A DNA stretch of 64,000 nucleotides from PALSA-926 sp964476835 (GCA_964476835.1 CAYZCE010000001.1:120387-184386); one strand, 5' to 3'; positions 17,005 to 27,803 are shown, numbered from the stretch's first letter. Program-made: numbers and translations. The notes: a model not told the origin generated them from the sequence alone.

Positions 17005-19089
17005 ATGGCTGACGTCACTAAATATCCGCTCGAACGCTACCGCAACATCGGCATCATGGCTCACATTGATGCCGGCAAGACCACCACGACCGAGCGCGTC
17101 CTGTTCTACACCGGCAAGTCGCACAAGATCGGCGAAGTGCACGATGGCGCAGCCACGATGGACTGGATGGAACAAGAGCAAGAGCGCGGCATCACCATTA
17201 CCTCCGCTGCGACCACCTGCTTCTGGAACAACCACCGCGTCAACATCATCGACACCCCGGGCCCCGTCGACTTCACGATCGAAGTCGAGCGCTCGCTCCG
17301 CGTCCTCGACGGCGCGGTCACCGTATTCGATTCGGTTGCCGGCGTTGAGCCGCAGTCCGAGACCGTCTGGCGCCAGGCGGACAAGTACCACGTTCCCCGC
17401 ATCTGCTTCGTCAACAAGATGGACCGCATCGGCGCGAACTTCTACCGCACCGTCGACATGATCATCGACCGCCTCGGCGCGGTTCCGCTGGTCACCCAGC
17501 TCCCGATCGGCACGGAAGCCGAGCACATCGGCCTCGTCGACCTCCTCAAGATGAAGGCGATCGTCTGGGATGACGACACCATGGGCGCGGACTATGTCGA
17601 AAAAGACATCCCCGCCGACCTCGTCGAAAAGGCGAAGGAATACCGCACCAAGCTCATCGAGCTGGCCGTCGAAATGGACGATCAGGCAATGAGCGACTAC
17701 CTGGACGGCAAGGAGCCCTCCATCGAGACCCTCAAGAAGTGCATCCGCAAGGGTACGATCACCTACAAGTTCGTTCCCATCCTCTGCGGCGCGGCCTTCA
17801 AGAACAAGGGCGTCCAGACGCTGCTCGACGCTGTCGTCGACTATCTGCCTTCGCCGCTCGACATCGGCGCCATCAAGGGCACCAGCCCGTCCAACCCCGA
17901 AGAAGTCATCGTCCGCCAGCCGGACGAGAAGGAGCCTTTCTCGGGTCTCGGCTTCAAGATCATGAACGATCCGTTCGTCGGCTCGCTCACCTTCGTGCGT
18001 ATCTACTCCGGCAAGCTGGAAAGCGGCTCTTACATCGTCAACTCCGTCAAGGACAAGAAAGAGCGCGTCGGCCGCATGCTCCTGATGCATGCGAACAACC
18101 GCGAAGAAATCAAGGTTGCGACCGCAGGCGACATCGTCGCTCTGGTCGGCATGAAAGACACCACCACGGGCGATACGCTCTGCGATCCCGCACACCCGAT
18201 CGTTCTCGAGCGCATGACGTTCCCCGAGCCGGTCATCTCGATCGCCGTCGAACCGAAGTCCAAGGCTGACCAGGAAAAGATGGGCATCGCCCTGAACCGC
18301 CTGGCGGCTGAAGATCCCTCGCTCCGCGTCAACTCCGACCAGGAATCCGGCCAGACGATTCTGCGCGGCATGGGCGAACTTCACCTCGACATCATCGTCG
18401 ACCGCATGAAGCGCGAATTCAAGGTCGAAGCGAACATCGGCGCGCCGCAGGTTGCGTACCGCGAAACCATCACCAAGACCGGTGAAGTCGACTACACCCA
18501 CAAGAAGCAGTCGGGCGGTACGGGCCAGTTCGCCCGCGTCATCCTGCGCTTCGAGCCGGGCGAGCCGGGTTCGGGCTTCATCTTCGAATCCGACATCACC
18601 GGCGGTTCGGTTCCCAAGGAATTCATTCCGGGCGTCGAAAAGGGCCTGGAAGGCGCGAAGGAAAACGGCGTCGTCGCCGGCTTCCCCTGCATCGACTTCA
18701 AGGCGACCCTGTTTGACGGCGCCTACCACGACGTCGACTCGAGCGCACTCGCGTTCGAAATCGCCGCCCGCGCCGCTTTCCGTGAAGGTCTTGCCAAGTG
18801 CAAGCCCGTCCTGCTCGAGCCGGTCATGAAGGTTGAAGTCGTCACCCCCGAAGACTACATGGGCGACGTCATCGGCGACCTGAACAGCCGCCGCGGCCAG
18901 ATCGACGGCATGGACAGCCGCGGCAACGCCCGCGTCATCACCGGCATGGTTCCGCTGGCAAACATGTTCGGCTACATCAACACGCTGCGCTCCATGAGCC
19001 AGGGTCGCGCGCAGTACTCGATGGAATTCCATCACTACGCGCAAGTGCCGCAAGCCGTCGCTGACGAAGTGAAGGCAAAGCTCGCTTAA
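17005..19089 (+). CDS. fusA: Elongation factor G
   Basis: A 694-residue translational GTPase that drives translocation and, with RRF, ribosome recycling. G1 motif AHIDAGKTTT, switch II DTPGPVDFT and NKMD are intact, followed by domains II-V with the EF-G tip region. The length and TERVLFYTG context indicate the canonical EF-G1. It lies within the str operon, 50 bases before tuf. Confidence 0.99.
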   Translation: MADVTKYPLERYRNIGIMAHIDAGKTTTTERVLFYTGKSHKIGEVHDGAATMDWMEQEQERGITITSAATTCFWNNHRVNIIDTPGPVDFTIEVERSLRVLDGAVTVFDSVAGVEPQSETVWRQADKYHVPRICFVNKMDRIGANFYRTVDMIIDRLGAVPLVTQLPIGTEAEHIGLVDLLKMKAIVWDDDTMGADYVEKDIPADLVEKAKEYRTKLIELAVEMDDQAMSDYLDGKEPSIETLKKCIRKGTITYKFVPILCGAAFKNKGVQTLLDAVVDYLPSPLDIGAIKGTSPSNPEEVIVRQPDEKEPFSGLGFKIMNDPFVGSLTFVRIYSGKLESGSYIVNSVKDKKERVGRMLLMHANNREEIKVATAGDIVALVGMKDTTTGDTLCDPAHPIVLERMTFPEPVISIAVEPKSKADQEKMGIALNRLAAEDPSLRVNSDQESGQTILRGMGELHLDIIVDRMKREFKVEANIGAPQVAYRETITKTGEVDYTHKKQSGGTGQFARVILRFEPGEPGSGFIFESDITGGSVPKEFIPGVEKGLEGAKENGVVAGFPCIDFKATLFDGAYHDVDSSALAFEIAARAAFREGLAKCKPVLLEPVMKVEVVTPEDYMGDVIGDLNSRRGQIDGMDSRGNARVITGMVPLANMFGYINTLRSMSQGRAQYSMEFHHYAQVPQAVADEVKAKLA

Positions 19090-19139
19090 ACTATAACTTT
19101 AACTAAACTAACTAACCTAACTGAGAAGGAAGATAAAAA

Positions 19140-20330
<1,191 letters not shown>

Positions 20331-20343
20331 AGAAGTCGCGTAT

Positions 20344-20369
20344 CGCCCCCTCCCGCGAGGGAGGGGGCG
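20344..20369 (+). repeat. Perfect GC-rich hairpin between tuf and rpsJ
   Basis: CGCCCCCTCCC and GGGAGGGGGCG form an 11-base perfect stem closed by a GCGA (GNRA) loop. No T tract follows, so it is not a classical terminator. It may be an mRNA stabiliser or processing site that separates very high tuf expression from the S10 genes, or a dispersed REP-like palindrome. Confidence 0.75.
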
Positions 20370-20404
20370 CACCGCGGAAAGAGTTAAAGAAGGATACTGA
20401 TAAA

Positions 20405-20713
<309 letters not shown>

Positions 20714-20738
20714 GGTTATTGAAGTAAGGATAAAAACA

Positions 20739-21419
20739 ATGCGTACCGGTTTGATTGCAAAAAAGCTCGGCATGTCCCGCATCTTCGATGCGAACGGCAA
20801 GCACGTCCCTGTGACCGTTCTCAAGGTTGAAGAATGCCAGGTCGTCGCCGTTCAGACTCAAGAGAAGAACGGCTACACCGCGCTGCAGCTCGGCTCCGGC
20901 AACAAGAAGGCCAGCCGTGCCACCCAGGCGGAGCGCGGCCACTTCGCCAAGGCGAACGTCGAACCGAAGGAAAAGGTCGTCGAATTCCGCGTTGATGAAA
21001 AGCACCTGCTGGAAATCGGCGCCGAACTCTCCGCCGAACACTTCGTCGTCGGCCAGTTCGTCGACGTTTCGGGCGTGACCATCGGCCGCGGCTTCCAGGG
21101 CGGTATGAAGCGCTGGAACTTCGGCGGTCTGCGCGCGACGCACGGCGTTTCCGTGTCGCACCGCTCGATCGGTTCCACCGGTCAGCGCCAAGATCCCGGC
21201 CGCGTCTTCAAGAACAAGAAGATGCCGGGCCACATGGGTGCGCGCAACCGCACCATGCTGAACCTCAAGGTTATCGCCGTCGATGCAGAAAACGGCCTGA
21301 TCATGGTGAACGGCGCAGTACATGGCTACAAGGGCAGCTGGGTCACCGTCCGTGACGCAGTGAAGAAGCCCCTGCCGAAGGATGCTCCGCAGCCTGCCGG
21401 TCTCAAGGCCAAGGCGTGA
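20739..21419 (+). CDS. rplC: 50S ribosomal protein L3
   Basis: A 226-residue protein starting MRTGLIAKKLGMSR, with GRGFQGGMKRW and SHRSIGSTGQRQDPGRVFK, which includes the Gln methylated by PrmB. A slightly extended tail (KKPLPKDAPQPAGLKAKA) follows the fold. Confidence 0.98.
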   Translation: MRTGLIAKKLGMSRIFDANGKHVPVTVLKVEECQVVAVQTQEKNGYTALQLGSGNKKASRATQAERGHFAKANVEPKEKVVEFRVDEKHLLEIGAELSAEHFVVGQFVDVSGVTIGRGFQGGMKRWNFGGLRATHGVSVSHRSIGSTGQRQDPGRVFKNKKMPGHMGARNRTMLNLKVIAVDAENGLIMVNGAVHGYKGSWVTVRDAVKKPLPKDAPQPAGLKAKA

Positions 21420-21439
21420 ATTTAGAGAAGGAATGAACC

Positions 21440-22057
21440 ATGAAGGTCTCCGTTAAAAACCTCGAGAACAAAAAAGTCGGCGACATCGACCTCAGCGATG
21501 CCATCTTCGGCCTCGAAGCACGCGCCGACGTCCTGCACCGTATGGTGAACTGGCAACTGGCCAAGCGCCGTTCCGGCAACCACAAGACCAAGCAGGTCGG
21601 CGAAATCAGCGGCACCGGCAAGAAGCCGTTCTCGCAAAAGGGTTCGGGCCGCGCCCGTGCCGGCAGCCTGCGCAACCCGCAGCACCGTGGCGGCGCCGTG
21701 ATCTTTGGACCGGTTGTCCGCGATCACTCGCATGACCTGCCGAAGAACTTCCGCAAGCTGGCGCTCAAGACCGCGCTGTCGGCGAAACAAGCTGAAGGCA
21801 AGCTGGTCGTCCTCGACGCCGCAGCGGCCAAGAGCCCCAAGACGAAGGACATGGTGAAGACCCTCGCAGGCCTCGGCCTGACCTCGGCCCTCATCATCGA
21901 TGAAGCGGTCGACGCGACGTTCTCCCGCGCCGTCGGCAACATCCCGCAAATCGACGTTCTGCCGCAAAAGGGCATCAACGTTTACGACATCCTGCGCCGT
22001 GACACCCTGGTACTCACCAAGGAAGCGGTCGCCCAACTCGAAGCGAGACTGAAATGA
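21440..22057 (+). CDS. rplD: 50S ribosomal protein L4
   Basis: A 205-residue protein whose extended loop (KPFSQKGSGRARAGSLRNPQHRGG) reaches the exit tunnel. In gamma-proteobacteria L4 represses the S10 operon; no such leader structure is obvious here. The stop overlaps the rplW start by four bases (ATGA). Confidence 0.98.
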   Translation: MKVSVKNLENKKVGDIDLSDAIFGLEARADVLHRMVNWQLAKRRSGNHKTKQVGEISGTGKKPFSQKGSGRARAGSLRNPQHRGGAVIFGPVVRDHSHDLPKNFRKLALKTALSAKQAEGKLVVLDAAAAKSPKTKDMVKTLAGLGLTSALIIDEAVDATFSRAVGNIPQIDVLPQKGINVYDILRRDTLVLTKEAVAQLEARLK

Positions 22058-22377
22058 GCAAGGTAAAGAAAAAAGACGACAAGAAGGTCACCGAGACCCT
22101 CTATCAAATGATCAAGACCCCGGTTATCACGGAAAAGTCGACGCTCGGCTCCCAGCATAATCAGGTTACCTTCCGCGTTCCTCTCGACGCGAGCAAGACC
22201 ATCATCAAGGATGCCGTCCAGGCCGTCTTCAAGGTGAAGGTCGTCAAGGTCAACACGTCGCAGCAACTCGGCAAGATGAAGGTCTTCAAGGGCCGCCTTG
22301 CCAAGCGCGGCGACAGCAAAAAAGCGATCGTCACCCTGGCTGAAGGCCAGACGATCGACGTGGCAACCGGAGTTTAA
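22054..22377 (+). CDS. rplW: 50S ribosomal protein L23
   Basis: A 107-residue tunnel-exit protein that docks trigger factor, SRP and SecYEG. Core phrase IKTPVITEKSTLGSQHNQ and later GKMKVFKGRLAKRGD. A lysine-rich N-terminal extension precedes the family start. Translationally coupled to rplD. Confidence 0.97.
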   Translation: MSKVKKKDDKKVTETLYQMIKTPVITEKSTLGSQHNQVTFRVPLDASKTIIKDAVQAVFKVKVVKVNTSQQLGKMKVFKGRLAKRGDSKKAIVTLAEGQTIDVATGV

Positions 22378-22425
22378 AGAAAGAATTGGCGGCGTTCGCG
22401 CAGCTGAATAAAGTTGAGGAAGAAA

Positions 22426-23271
22426 ATGGCTCTTAAATCATATCGTCCGACATCTCCCGGTATTCGCCACATGGTCCGCGTGGACCGTAGCGAACTGTGG
22501 AAGGGCAAACCGGAAAAGACGCTGATCGCGAAGGATCACCACAGCGCGAACGGCCGTAACAACCACGGTAACATCACCGCGTGGCACCGTGGCGGCGGTC
22601 ACAAGCAGCGCTATCGCATTATCGACTTCAAGCGCCGCAAGTTCGGCATGGAAGCGGTCGTCGAGCGCCTGGAATACGACCCGAACCGCACCGCATGGAT
22701 CGCGCTGATCAAGTACAGCGACGGCGAACTCGCGTACATCCTCGCGCCTCAGCGTCTCGCCGCCGGCGACAAGATCGTTTCGGCTGAAAAGGCCGACATC
22801 CTGCCGGGCAACGCGATGCAGATCAAGAACATCCCGGTCGGTACGCTGGTGCACAACCTCGAACTGACCCCGGGCAAGGGCGGCCAGCTGGCGCGTTCCG
22901 CCGGCACCTCCGTCCAGATCGTCGGCCGCGACGCGGGTTACACCCAAGTCAAGCTGTCGTCCGGCGAACTGCGCCTCGTGCGCGGCGAATGCCTGGCGAC
23001 CGTCGGTTCGGTCTCCAACGCCGACCACTCCAACGTCCAGATCGGCAAGGCCGGTCGCAAGCGCTGGATGGGCTGGAAGCCGCACAACCGCGGCGTCGTC
23101 ATGAACCCGATCGACCACCCGCATGGTGGTGGTGAAGGCAAGTCGTCGGGCGGCCGCAACCCGGTTACCCCGTGGGGCAAGCCGACCAAGGGCGCAAAGA
23201 CCCGCAAGAACAAGCAGACCGACAAGTACATTCTGCGCCGTCGCAAGAACAAGCGTCTGGCTCAAGGTTAA
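22426..23271 (+). CDS. rplB: 50S ribosomal protein L2
   Basis: A 281-residue protein with the peptidyl-transferase-centre segment AMNPxDHPHGGGEG-like VVMNPIDHPHGGGEGK. The start is MALKSYRPTSPG at 22426, behind a GAGGA site; an in-frame TTG at 22414 is unlikely. Length is normal. Confidence 0.98.
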   Translation: MALKSYRPTSPGIRHMVRVDRSELWKGKPEKTLIAKDHHSANGRNNHGNITAWHRGGGHKQRYRIIDFKRRKFGMEAVVERLEYDPNRTAWIALIKYSDGELAYILAPQRLAAGDKIVSAEKADILPGNAMQIKNIPVGTLVHNLELTPGKGGQLARSAGTSVQIVGRDAGYTQVKLSSGELRLVRGECLATVGSVSNADHSNVQIGKAGRKRWMGWKPHNRGVVMNPIDHPHGGGEGKSSGGRNPVTPWGKPTKGAKTRKNKQTDKYILRRRKNKRLAQG

Positions 23272-23286
23272 TAAAGGAGAGTATTC

Positions 23287-23580
23287 GTGGCACGTTCAGT
23301 AAAAAAAGGCCCGTTCATCGATGGCTATCTGCTCAAGAAGGCAGACAAGTCGCGCGCGTCCGGCCGCAACGAGATCATCAAGACCTGGTCTCGCCGCTCC
23401 ACCATCCTGCCGCAATTCATCGGCCTGACCTTCGGCGTTTATAACGGCCAGAAGTTCATCCCGGTGATGGTCACCGACAACATGGTCGGTCACAAGCTCG
23501 GCGAATTCTCGCCCACTCGTCAGTTTTCCGCGCACACCGTTGCCGGCGCTGACAAGACGGCGACTGCAGCGAAGAAATAA
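23287..23580 (+). CDS. rpsS: 30S ribosomal protein S19
   Basis: A 97-residue protein starting at GTG with ARSVKKGPFIDGYLL and a KLGEFSPTRQF motif. AAAGGAG precedes the GTG. The last residues are an Ala/Lys-rich tail. Confidence 0.98.
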   Translation: MARSVKKGPFIDGYLLKKADKSRASGRNEIIKTWSRRSTILPQFIGLTFGVYNGQKFIPVMVTDNMVGHKLGEFSPTRQFSAHTVAGADKTATAAKK

Positions 23581-23592
23581 GGAAGGTTGAGA

Positions 23593-24045
23593 ATGTCCAA
23601 GACCACCAACAAACCGCGCCGCAAGGAAAACGAAGCGATCGCCAAGGCCCGCTACATCAAGGGCTCCGAGCGCAAGCTGAACCTCGTCGCGCAAATGATC
23701 CGCGGCAAGGCCGTCGCCCGCGCGCTGATCGACCTCGAATTCGCACGCAAGCGCATGAGCGTCGACGTGAAGAAGGTCCTCGAAGCCGCGATCGCGAACG
23801 CCGAGAACAACCACAACCTCGATGTCGACGCGCTCATCGTCAAGGAAGCCTACGTCGGCCGCACCATGACCCTGAAGCGTTTCCACGCACGCGGCCGCGG
23901 CAAGGCGGCAGGCGTCGAGAAGCCCTTCGCCAACATCACCATCGTTGTGGCCGAGAAGGCCGCAGCTGCTGAAAAACCCGCCAAGAAGGCCGCCGCTAAA
24001 AAGGCGCCGAAAAAGGCTGCAACCGACAAGAAAGCTGGAGAATAA
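23593..24045 (+). CDS. rplV: 50S ribosomal protein L22 with Lys/Ala-rich tail
   Basis: A 150-residue L22: the conserved fold occupies about residues 1-120 and includes the tunnel hairpin near RFHARGRGKAAGVEKPF. Residues after about 120 form a tail of repeated KKAAAKKA-type units not found in shorter homologues. A TTG six bases upstream is in frame, but GGAAGG places the start at ATG 23593. The gene ends two bases before rpsC. Confidence 0.97.
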   Translation: MSKTTNKPRRKENEAIAKARYIKGSERKLNLVAQMIRGKAVARALIDLEFARKRMSVDVKKVLEAAIANAENNHNLDVDALIVKEAYVGRTMTLKRFHARGRGKAAGVEKPFANITIVVAEKAAAAEKPAKKAAAKKAPKKAATDKKAGE

Positions 24046-24047
24046 CT

Positions 24048-24725
24048 ATGGGTCAGAAAGTCAACCCGATTGGTCTGCGTCTCGGCATCAACCGCACCTG
24101 GGATAGCCGCTGGTTCGCCGGCAAGGACTACGCCCAGAAGCTGCTGCAGGACATCCAGCTTCGTAAGCACGTCTTCGAAAGCCTGAAGCAGGCAGGCGTT
24201 TCCCGTGTCGTCATCGAACGCGCGGCGAACAAGACCAACGTGACGATCCACACTGCGCGTCCCGGCGTCATCATCGGCAAGAAGGGCGCGGACATCGAAA
24301 CCCTGCGCAAGCAGCTCTCGAAGTTCGCGGGCGGCGAAGTCACCCTGAACATCGTCGAAATCCGCAAGCCGGAAACCGACGGCCAGCTCGTCGCTGACGG
24401 TATCGCACAGCAGCTGGAGCGCCGCGTTGCGTTCCGTCGCGCCATGAAGCGCGCCGTCCAGTCCGCACTGCGCCAAGGCGCCGGCGGCATTCGTATCGCC
24501 TGCTCGGGCCGTCTCGCCGGTGCGGAAATCGCCCGCCGCGAATGGTACCGCGAAGGCCGCGTGCCCCTGCACACCCTGCGCGCGAACATCGACTACGCGA
24601 TCTCCCGCGCGTCCACGACCTACGGCATCATCGGCGTCAAGGTCTGGATCTTCAAGGGCGAGATCCTGGTCAACGATCCCATGGCGCAAGAAAAGCGCAG
24701 CGATCACCAGCCGGCCCGCGCATAA
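24048..24725 (+). CDS. rpsC: 30S ribosomal protein S3
   Basis: A 225-residue protein starting MGQKVNPIGLRLGINR with a KH domain (RPGVIIGKKGADIETL) and the mRNA-entry helicase region. Ordinary length. Confidence 0.99.
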   Translation: MGQKVNPIGLRLGINRTWDSRWFAGKDYAQKLLQDIQLRKHVFESLKQAGVSRVVIERAANKTNVTIHTARPGVIIGKKGADIETLRKQLSKFAGGEVTLNIVEIRKPETDGQLVADGIAQQLERRVAFRRAMKRAVQSALRQGAGGIRIACSGRLAGAEIARREWYREGRVPLHTLRANIDYAISRASTTYGIIGVKVWIFKGEILVNDPMAQEKRSDHQPARA

Positions 24726-24749
24726 GGACATAGAGAAGGAAACACGACC

Positions 24750-25157
24750 ATGATGTCCCCCAAGAAAATGAAGTTCCGCAAGCAGCACAAAGGCCGTATC
24801 CACGGCAAGGCGACGAGCGGCACTTATCTCTCCTACGGCTCCTTCGGCATGAAGGCGATGTCGCCCGAGCGCATCACCGCACGCCAGATCGAAGCGGCGC
24901 GCCGCGCGATCAGCCGCTGCATCAAGCGCCAGGGCCGCCTCTGGATCCGCATCTTCCCGGATGTGCCCGTATCCAAGAAACCCCTCGAAGTGCGTATGGG
25001 TTCCGGTAAGGGTTCCCCCGAGTTCTATGTAAGCAAGGTCAAGCCGGGCAAGATCATGTTTGAGTTGGACGGCGTCAGCCGCGAAGTGGCGGAAGAGGCG
25101 TTCTCGCTTGCCGCTGCGAAGCTGCCGATCAAGACCCGCTTCGTATCCCGCGACTAA
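24750..25157 (+). CDS. rplP: 50S ribosomal protein L16
   Basis: A 135-residue protein, MMSPKKMKFRKQHKGR, with the conserved ARQIEAARRAI and RMGSGKGSPEFYV. Two adjacent ATGs open the frame; the first matches the family pattern M-L/M-S-P. GAGAAGGA precedes. Confidence 0.98.
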   Translation: MMSPKKMKFRKQHKGRIHGKATSGTYLSYGSFGMKAMSPERITARQIEAARRAISRCIKRQGRLWIRIFPDVPVSKKPLEVRMGSGKGSPEFYVSKVKPGKIMFELDGVSREVAEEAFSLAAAKLPIKTRFVSRD

Positions 25158-25174
25158 GATATAAGGTGAATGAG

Positions 25175-25435
25175 ATGAAAACCGCTGAACTGAGAGCAAA
25201 ATCGGCCGACGAACTGAAGCAGAACCTGCTTGACCTGCGCAAGGAGCAGTTCAACTTCCGCTTCCAGAGCGCCACGTCCAAGGTCGAAGACACTTCGCGC
25301 GTCCGCAAGGTCCGTCGCGACATCGCGAAGATCAAGACCCTGCTGAACGAACAGAAATCCGGCAAGACCGTCGCTGCCAAGCCTGCCAAGAAGGCAGCCA
25401 AGGCGACTGCTGCCAAGAAGAAAACCAAGGAGTAA
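25175..25435 (+). CDS. rpmC: 50S ribosomal protein L29 with Lys/Ala-rich tail
   Basis: An 86-residue protein starting MKTAELRAKSADELKQN with the NFRFQSATSKVEDTSRV core. Family members are about 65 residues; the extra C-terminus is lysine/alanine-rich. A GTG nine bases upstream is in frame but lacks a well placed ribosome binding site. Confidence 0.97.
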   Translation: MKTAELRAKSADELKQNLLDLRKEQFNFRFQSATSKVEDTSRVRKVRRDIAKIKTLLNEQKSGKTVAAKPAKKAAKATAAKKKTKE

Positions 25436-25441
25436 GAGAAC

Positions 25442-25765
25442 ATGCCCCGTCGTAAACTGCTCGGCACGGTCGTCAGCGACAAAGCGGACAAAACGGTAAC
25501 CGTTTTGGTCGAACGCCGCGTCAAGGACCCCCTGTATGGCAAGATCATCAACCGTTCGGCCAAGTATGCCGCGCACGATGAAGGCAACCAGTGGAAGGTC
25601 GGCGACAAGGTCGAGATCGAAGAATGCCGTCCGCTCTCCAAGTCGAAGAAGTGGCGCGTCGTTACCGGCACGTCCACCGGCGCAAGCCAGGCCAAGACCG
25701 TGGATGACGCGGGTCTGGGCAAGGTGTCCGTGAAAAAGGTCGCCAAAGACGCGAAAAAGAAGTAA
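25442..25765 (+). CDS. rpsQ: 30S ribosomal protein S17 with C-terminal extension
   Basis: A 107-residue protein starting MPRRKLLGTVVSDKADKTV with KYAAHDEGNQWKVGDKVEIEE. The S17 fold ends at about residue 85; the remainder, to a tail ending KDAKKK, is an extension rich in Lys and Ala. Confidence 0.97.
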   Translation: MPRRKLLGTVVSDKADKTVTVLVERRVKDPLYGKIINRSAKYAAHDEGNQWKVGDKVEIEECRPLSKSKKWRVVTGTSTGASQAKTVDDAGLGKVSVKKVAKDAKKK

Positions 25766-25805
25766 GAACTACACGTAACTGAAGAACTGAAGAAAGGTTA
25801 ACCAA

Positions 25806-26174
25806 ATGATACAGATGCAAACTAATCTGGACGTTGCCGACAACAGCGGCGCACGCCGGGTCCAGTGCATCAAAGTACTGGGAGGTTCTCACCGTAGAAC
25901 CGCCGGTGTCGGCGATGTGATTGTTGTTTCCGTAAAGGATGCCATCCCCCGCGGCCGCGTCAAGAAGGGCGCTGTCCACAAGGCTGTCATCGTTCGCACC
26001 TCGACCTGCTTGAAGCGCGACGACGGTACCTCGATCCGTTTCGACCGCAACGCCGCCGTCCTTGTGAACGGCGAAGGCGAACCGATCGGCACCCGTATCT
26101 TTGGACCCGTCACCCGCGAGCTGCGTTCCAAGAACTTCATGAAAATCATCTCGCTCGCGCCGGAGGTGCTCTAA
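25806..26174 (+). CDS. rplN: 50S ribosomal protein L14
   Basis: A 122-residue protein starting MIQMQTNLDVADNSGARRV and ending in IISLAPEVL, the exact family length. It is at the S10/spc junction, but only 40 bases separate it from rpsQ and I see no terminator there. The stop overlaps the rplX start (TAATG). Confidence 0.99.
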   Translation: MIQMQTNLDVADNSGARRVQCIKVLGGSHRRTAGVGDVIVVSVKDAIPRGRVKKGAVHKAVIVRTSTCLKRDDGTSIRFDRNAAVLVNGEGEPIGTRIFGPVTRELRSKNFMKIISLAPEVL

Positions 26175-26494
26175 TGTCCAAGGCTAAACTGAAAATCAAG
26201 AAGGGCGACAAAGTCGTTGTTCTCGCAGGCCGCGACAAGGGCAAGAGCGGCGAAGTCAAGCAAGTTCTCCCGGCTGAAGCCAAGGTGATCGTCACCGGCA
26301 TCAACCTGCAGACCAAGCACACCAAGCCGTCGCAGACCAGCGCAGGCGGCAAGTCGCAATCCGAAGCGCCGATCCATGTTTCCAACGTCGCGCTCGCCGA
26401 TCCCAAGTCCGGCAAGCCCACCCGCGTCGGCTACAAGATCTCTGGCGACAACAAGGTCCGGATCGCTAAAAAATCCGGCCAACAAGTTGAGTAA
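26174..26494 (+). CDS. rplX: 50S ribosomal protein L24
   Basis: A 106-residue KOW-domain protein (KKGDKVVVLAGRDKGKSGEV) with HVSNVALADP and RVGYKI. It overlaps rplN by one base and precedes rplE by ten bases. Confidence 0.98.
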   Translation: MSKAKLKIKKGDKVVVLAGRDKGKSGEVKQVLPAEAKVIVTGINLQTKHTKPSQTSAGGKSQSEAPIHVSNVALADPKSGKPTRVGYKISGDNKVRIAKKSGQQVE

Positions 26495-26504
26495 GAGGTA
26501 AATC

Positions 26505-27053
26505 ATGGTAGCACGTCTCAAAACTGAGTATCTCAAGAAGATCAAGGCCGAGTTGAAGAAGCAGTACAGTTTCGCCAACGACATGGAAGTTCCGCGCCTT
26601 GACAAGATCGTCATCAACATGGGCGTCGGCGAAAACGCGTCGGACAGCAAGAAGATCAACGGCGCGGTCGCTGATCTCACCCTGATCGCCGGCCAAAAGC
26701 CGCTGATCACCCGTTCGAAGAAGTCGATCGCGGCCTTCAAGCTGCGCGAAGACATCCCGATCGGCTGCAAGGTTACCCTGCGCGGCGACCGCATGTACGA
26801 ATTCCTGGATCGCCTGATCACCATCGCGATGCCGCGTATTCGCGACTTCCGCGGCGTCAAGGACAACAGCTTCGACGGCAACGGCAACTACGCCATCGGC
26901 CTCAAGGAGCAGATCATCTTCCCGGAAATCAGCTTCGACAAGGTCGACACGATCCGCGGCATGGATATCATCATCTGCACCACGGCGAAGACCGATGAAC
27001 ACGCAAAAGCTTTGCTGAAGGCGTTCAAGATGCCTTTCCGCAACCGTCAATAA
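26505..27053 (+). CDS. rplE: 50S ribosomal protein L5
   Basis: A 182-residue 5S-rRNA-binding protein with VINMGVGENASDSKK, RSKKSIAAFKLREDIPIG and GMDIIICTTAKTDEHAKALL. Standard length. Confidence 0.98.
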   Translation: MVARLKTEYLKKIKAELKKQYSFANDMEVPRLDKIVINMGVGENASDSKKINGAVADLTLIAGQKPLITRSKKSIAAFKLREDIPIGCKVTLRGDRMYEFLDRLITIAMPRIRDFRGVKDNSFDGNGNYAIGLKEQIIFPEISFDKVDTIRGMDIIICTTAKTDEHAKALLKAFKMPFRNRQ

Positions 27054-27066
27054 GGAATAGAGCACA

Positions 27067-27372
27067 ATGGCAAAGACAAGCTCCGTAGAAAAGAACAACC
27101 GCCGCAAGAAGCTGGTGAAGAAGTACGCCGCCAAGTGGGCGAAGCTGAAGGACATCGCGAACGACGAAGCCCGTCCGTTCGACGAACGTTTCGCAGCCCG
27201 CCTCAAGATGGCCGAAATGCCCCGCAACTCGCACCCCACCCGTGTCCGCAACCGCTGCGCGCTGACCGGCCGTTCCCGCGGCAACTACCGCAAGTTCGGC
27301 ATCTCCCGTCTCATGTTCCGCGAACTCGCTTCGCAGGGCATGATCCCGGGCGTCACGAAATCCAGCTGGTAA
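27067..27372 (+). CDS. rpsN: 30S ribosomal protein S14
   Basis: A 101-residue S14 of the long zinc-free type: it lacks CxxC pairs and carries NRCALTGRSRGNYRKF and the C-terminal SRLMFRELASQG. Normal for the alphaproteobacterial spc block. Confidence 0.98.
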   Translation: MAKTSSVEKNNRRKKLVKKYAAKWAKLKDIANDEARPFDERFAARLKMAEMPRNSHPTRVRNRCALTGRSRGNYRKFGISRLMFRELASQGMIPGVTKSSW

Positions 27373-27388
27373 GGAAGGAGAATATCAC

Positions 27389-27790
27389 ATGGTAATGCTT
27401 AACGATCCCCTTGGCGATATGCTCACCCGCATCCGCAACGGCCAGCAGGCCCGCCTCTCGGCGGTGTCCAGCCCGGCCTCGAAGCACCGCATCAACGTGC
27501 TCGAAGTCCTCAAGCGCGAAGGCTACATCCGCGATTTCAGCGTCTCGAAGAAAGACAACGGCATTGCCGAGCTGAGCATCGAGCTGAAGTACGCCGAAGG
27601 CCAGCCGGTGATCCGCGAAATCGCGCGTATCTCCCGTCCGGGCCGCCGCGTCTATTCCAAGATCGCGGACGTCCCGCGCGTCTACAACGGCCTCGGCATC
27701 TCGATCCTCTCCACGCCGCGCGGCGTGCTCTCCGACAAGGAAGCACTCGAAGCGAACGTGGGCGGCGAGCTGCTGTGCAAAGTATTCTAA
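27389..27790 (+). CDS. rpsH: 30S ribosomal protein S8
   Basis: A 133-residue protein with NDPLGDMLTRIRNGQ and the closing GLGISILSTPRGVLSDKEA. In E. coli S8 represses the spc operon at rplE. GGAAGGAG precedes the ATG. Confidence 0.98.
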   Translation: MVMLNDPLGDMLTRIRNGQQARLSAVSSPASKHRINVLEVLKREGYIRDFSVSKKDNGIAELSIELKYAEGQPVIREIARISRPGRRVYSKIADVPRVYNGLGISILSTPRGVLSDKEALEANVGGELLCKVF

Positions 27791-27803
27791 GAGGGTATGA
27801 AAC

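Noticed and set aside
16504..19053. An 849-codon minus-strand frame opposite rpsG and fusA
   Set aside because: Shadow frame produced by strong third-position C bias in ribosomal genes.
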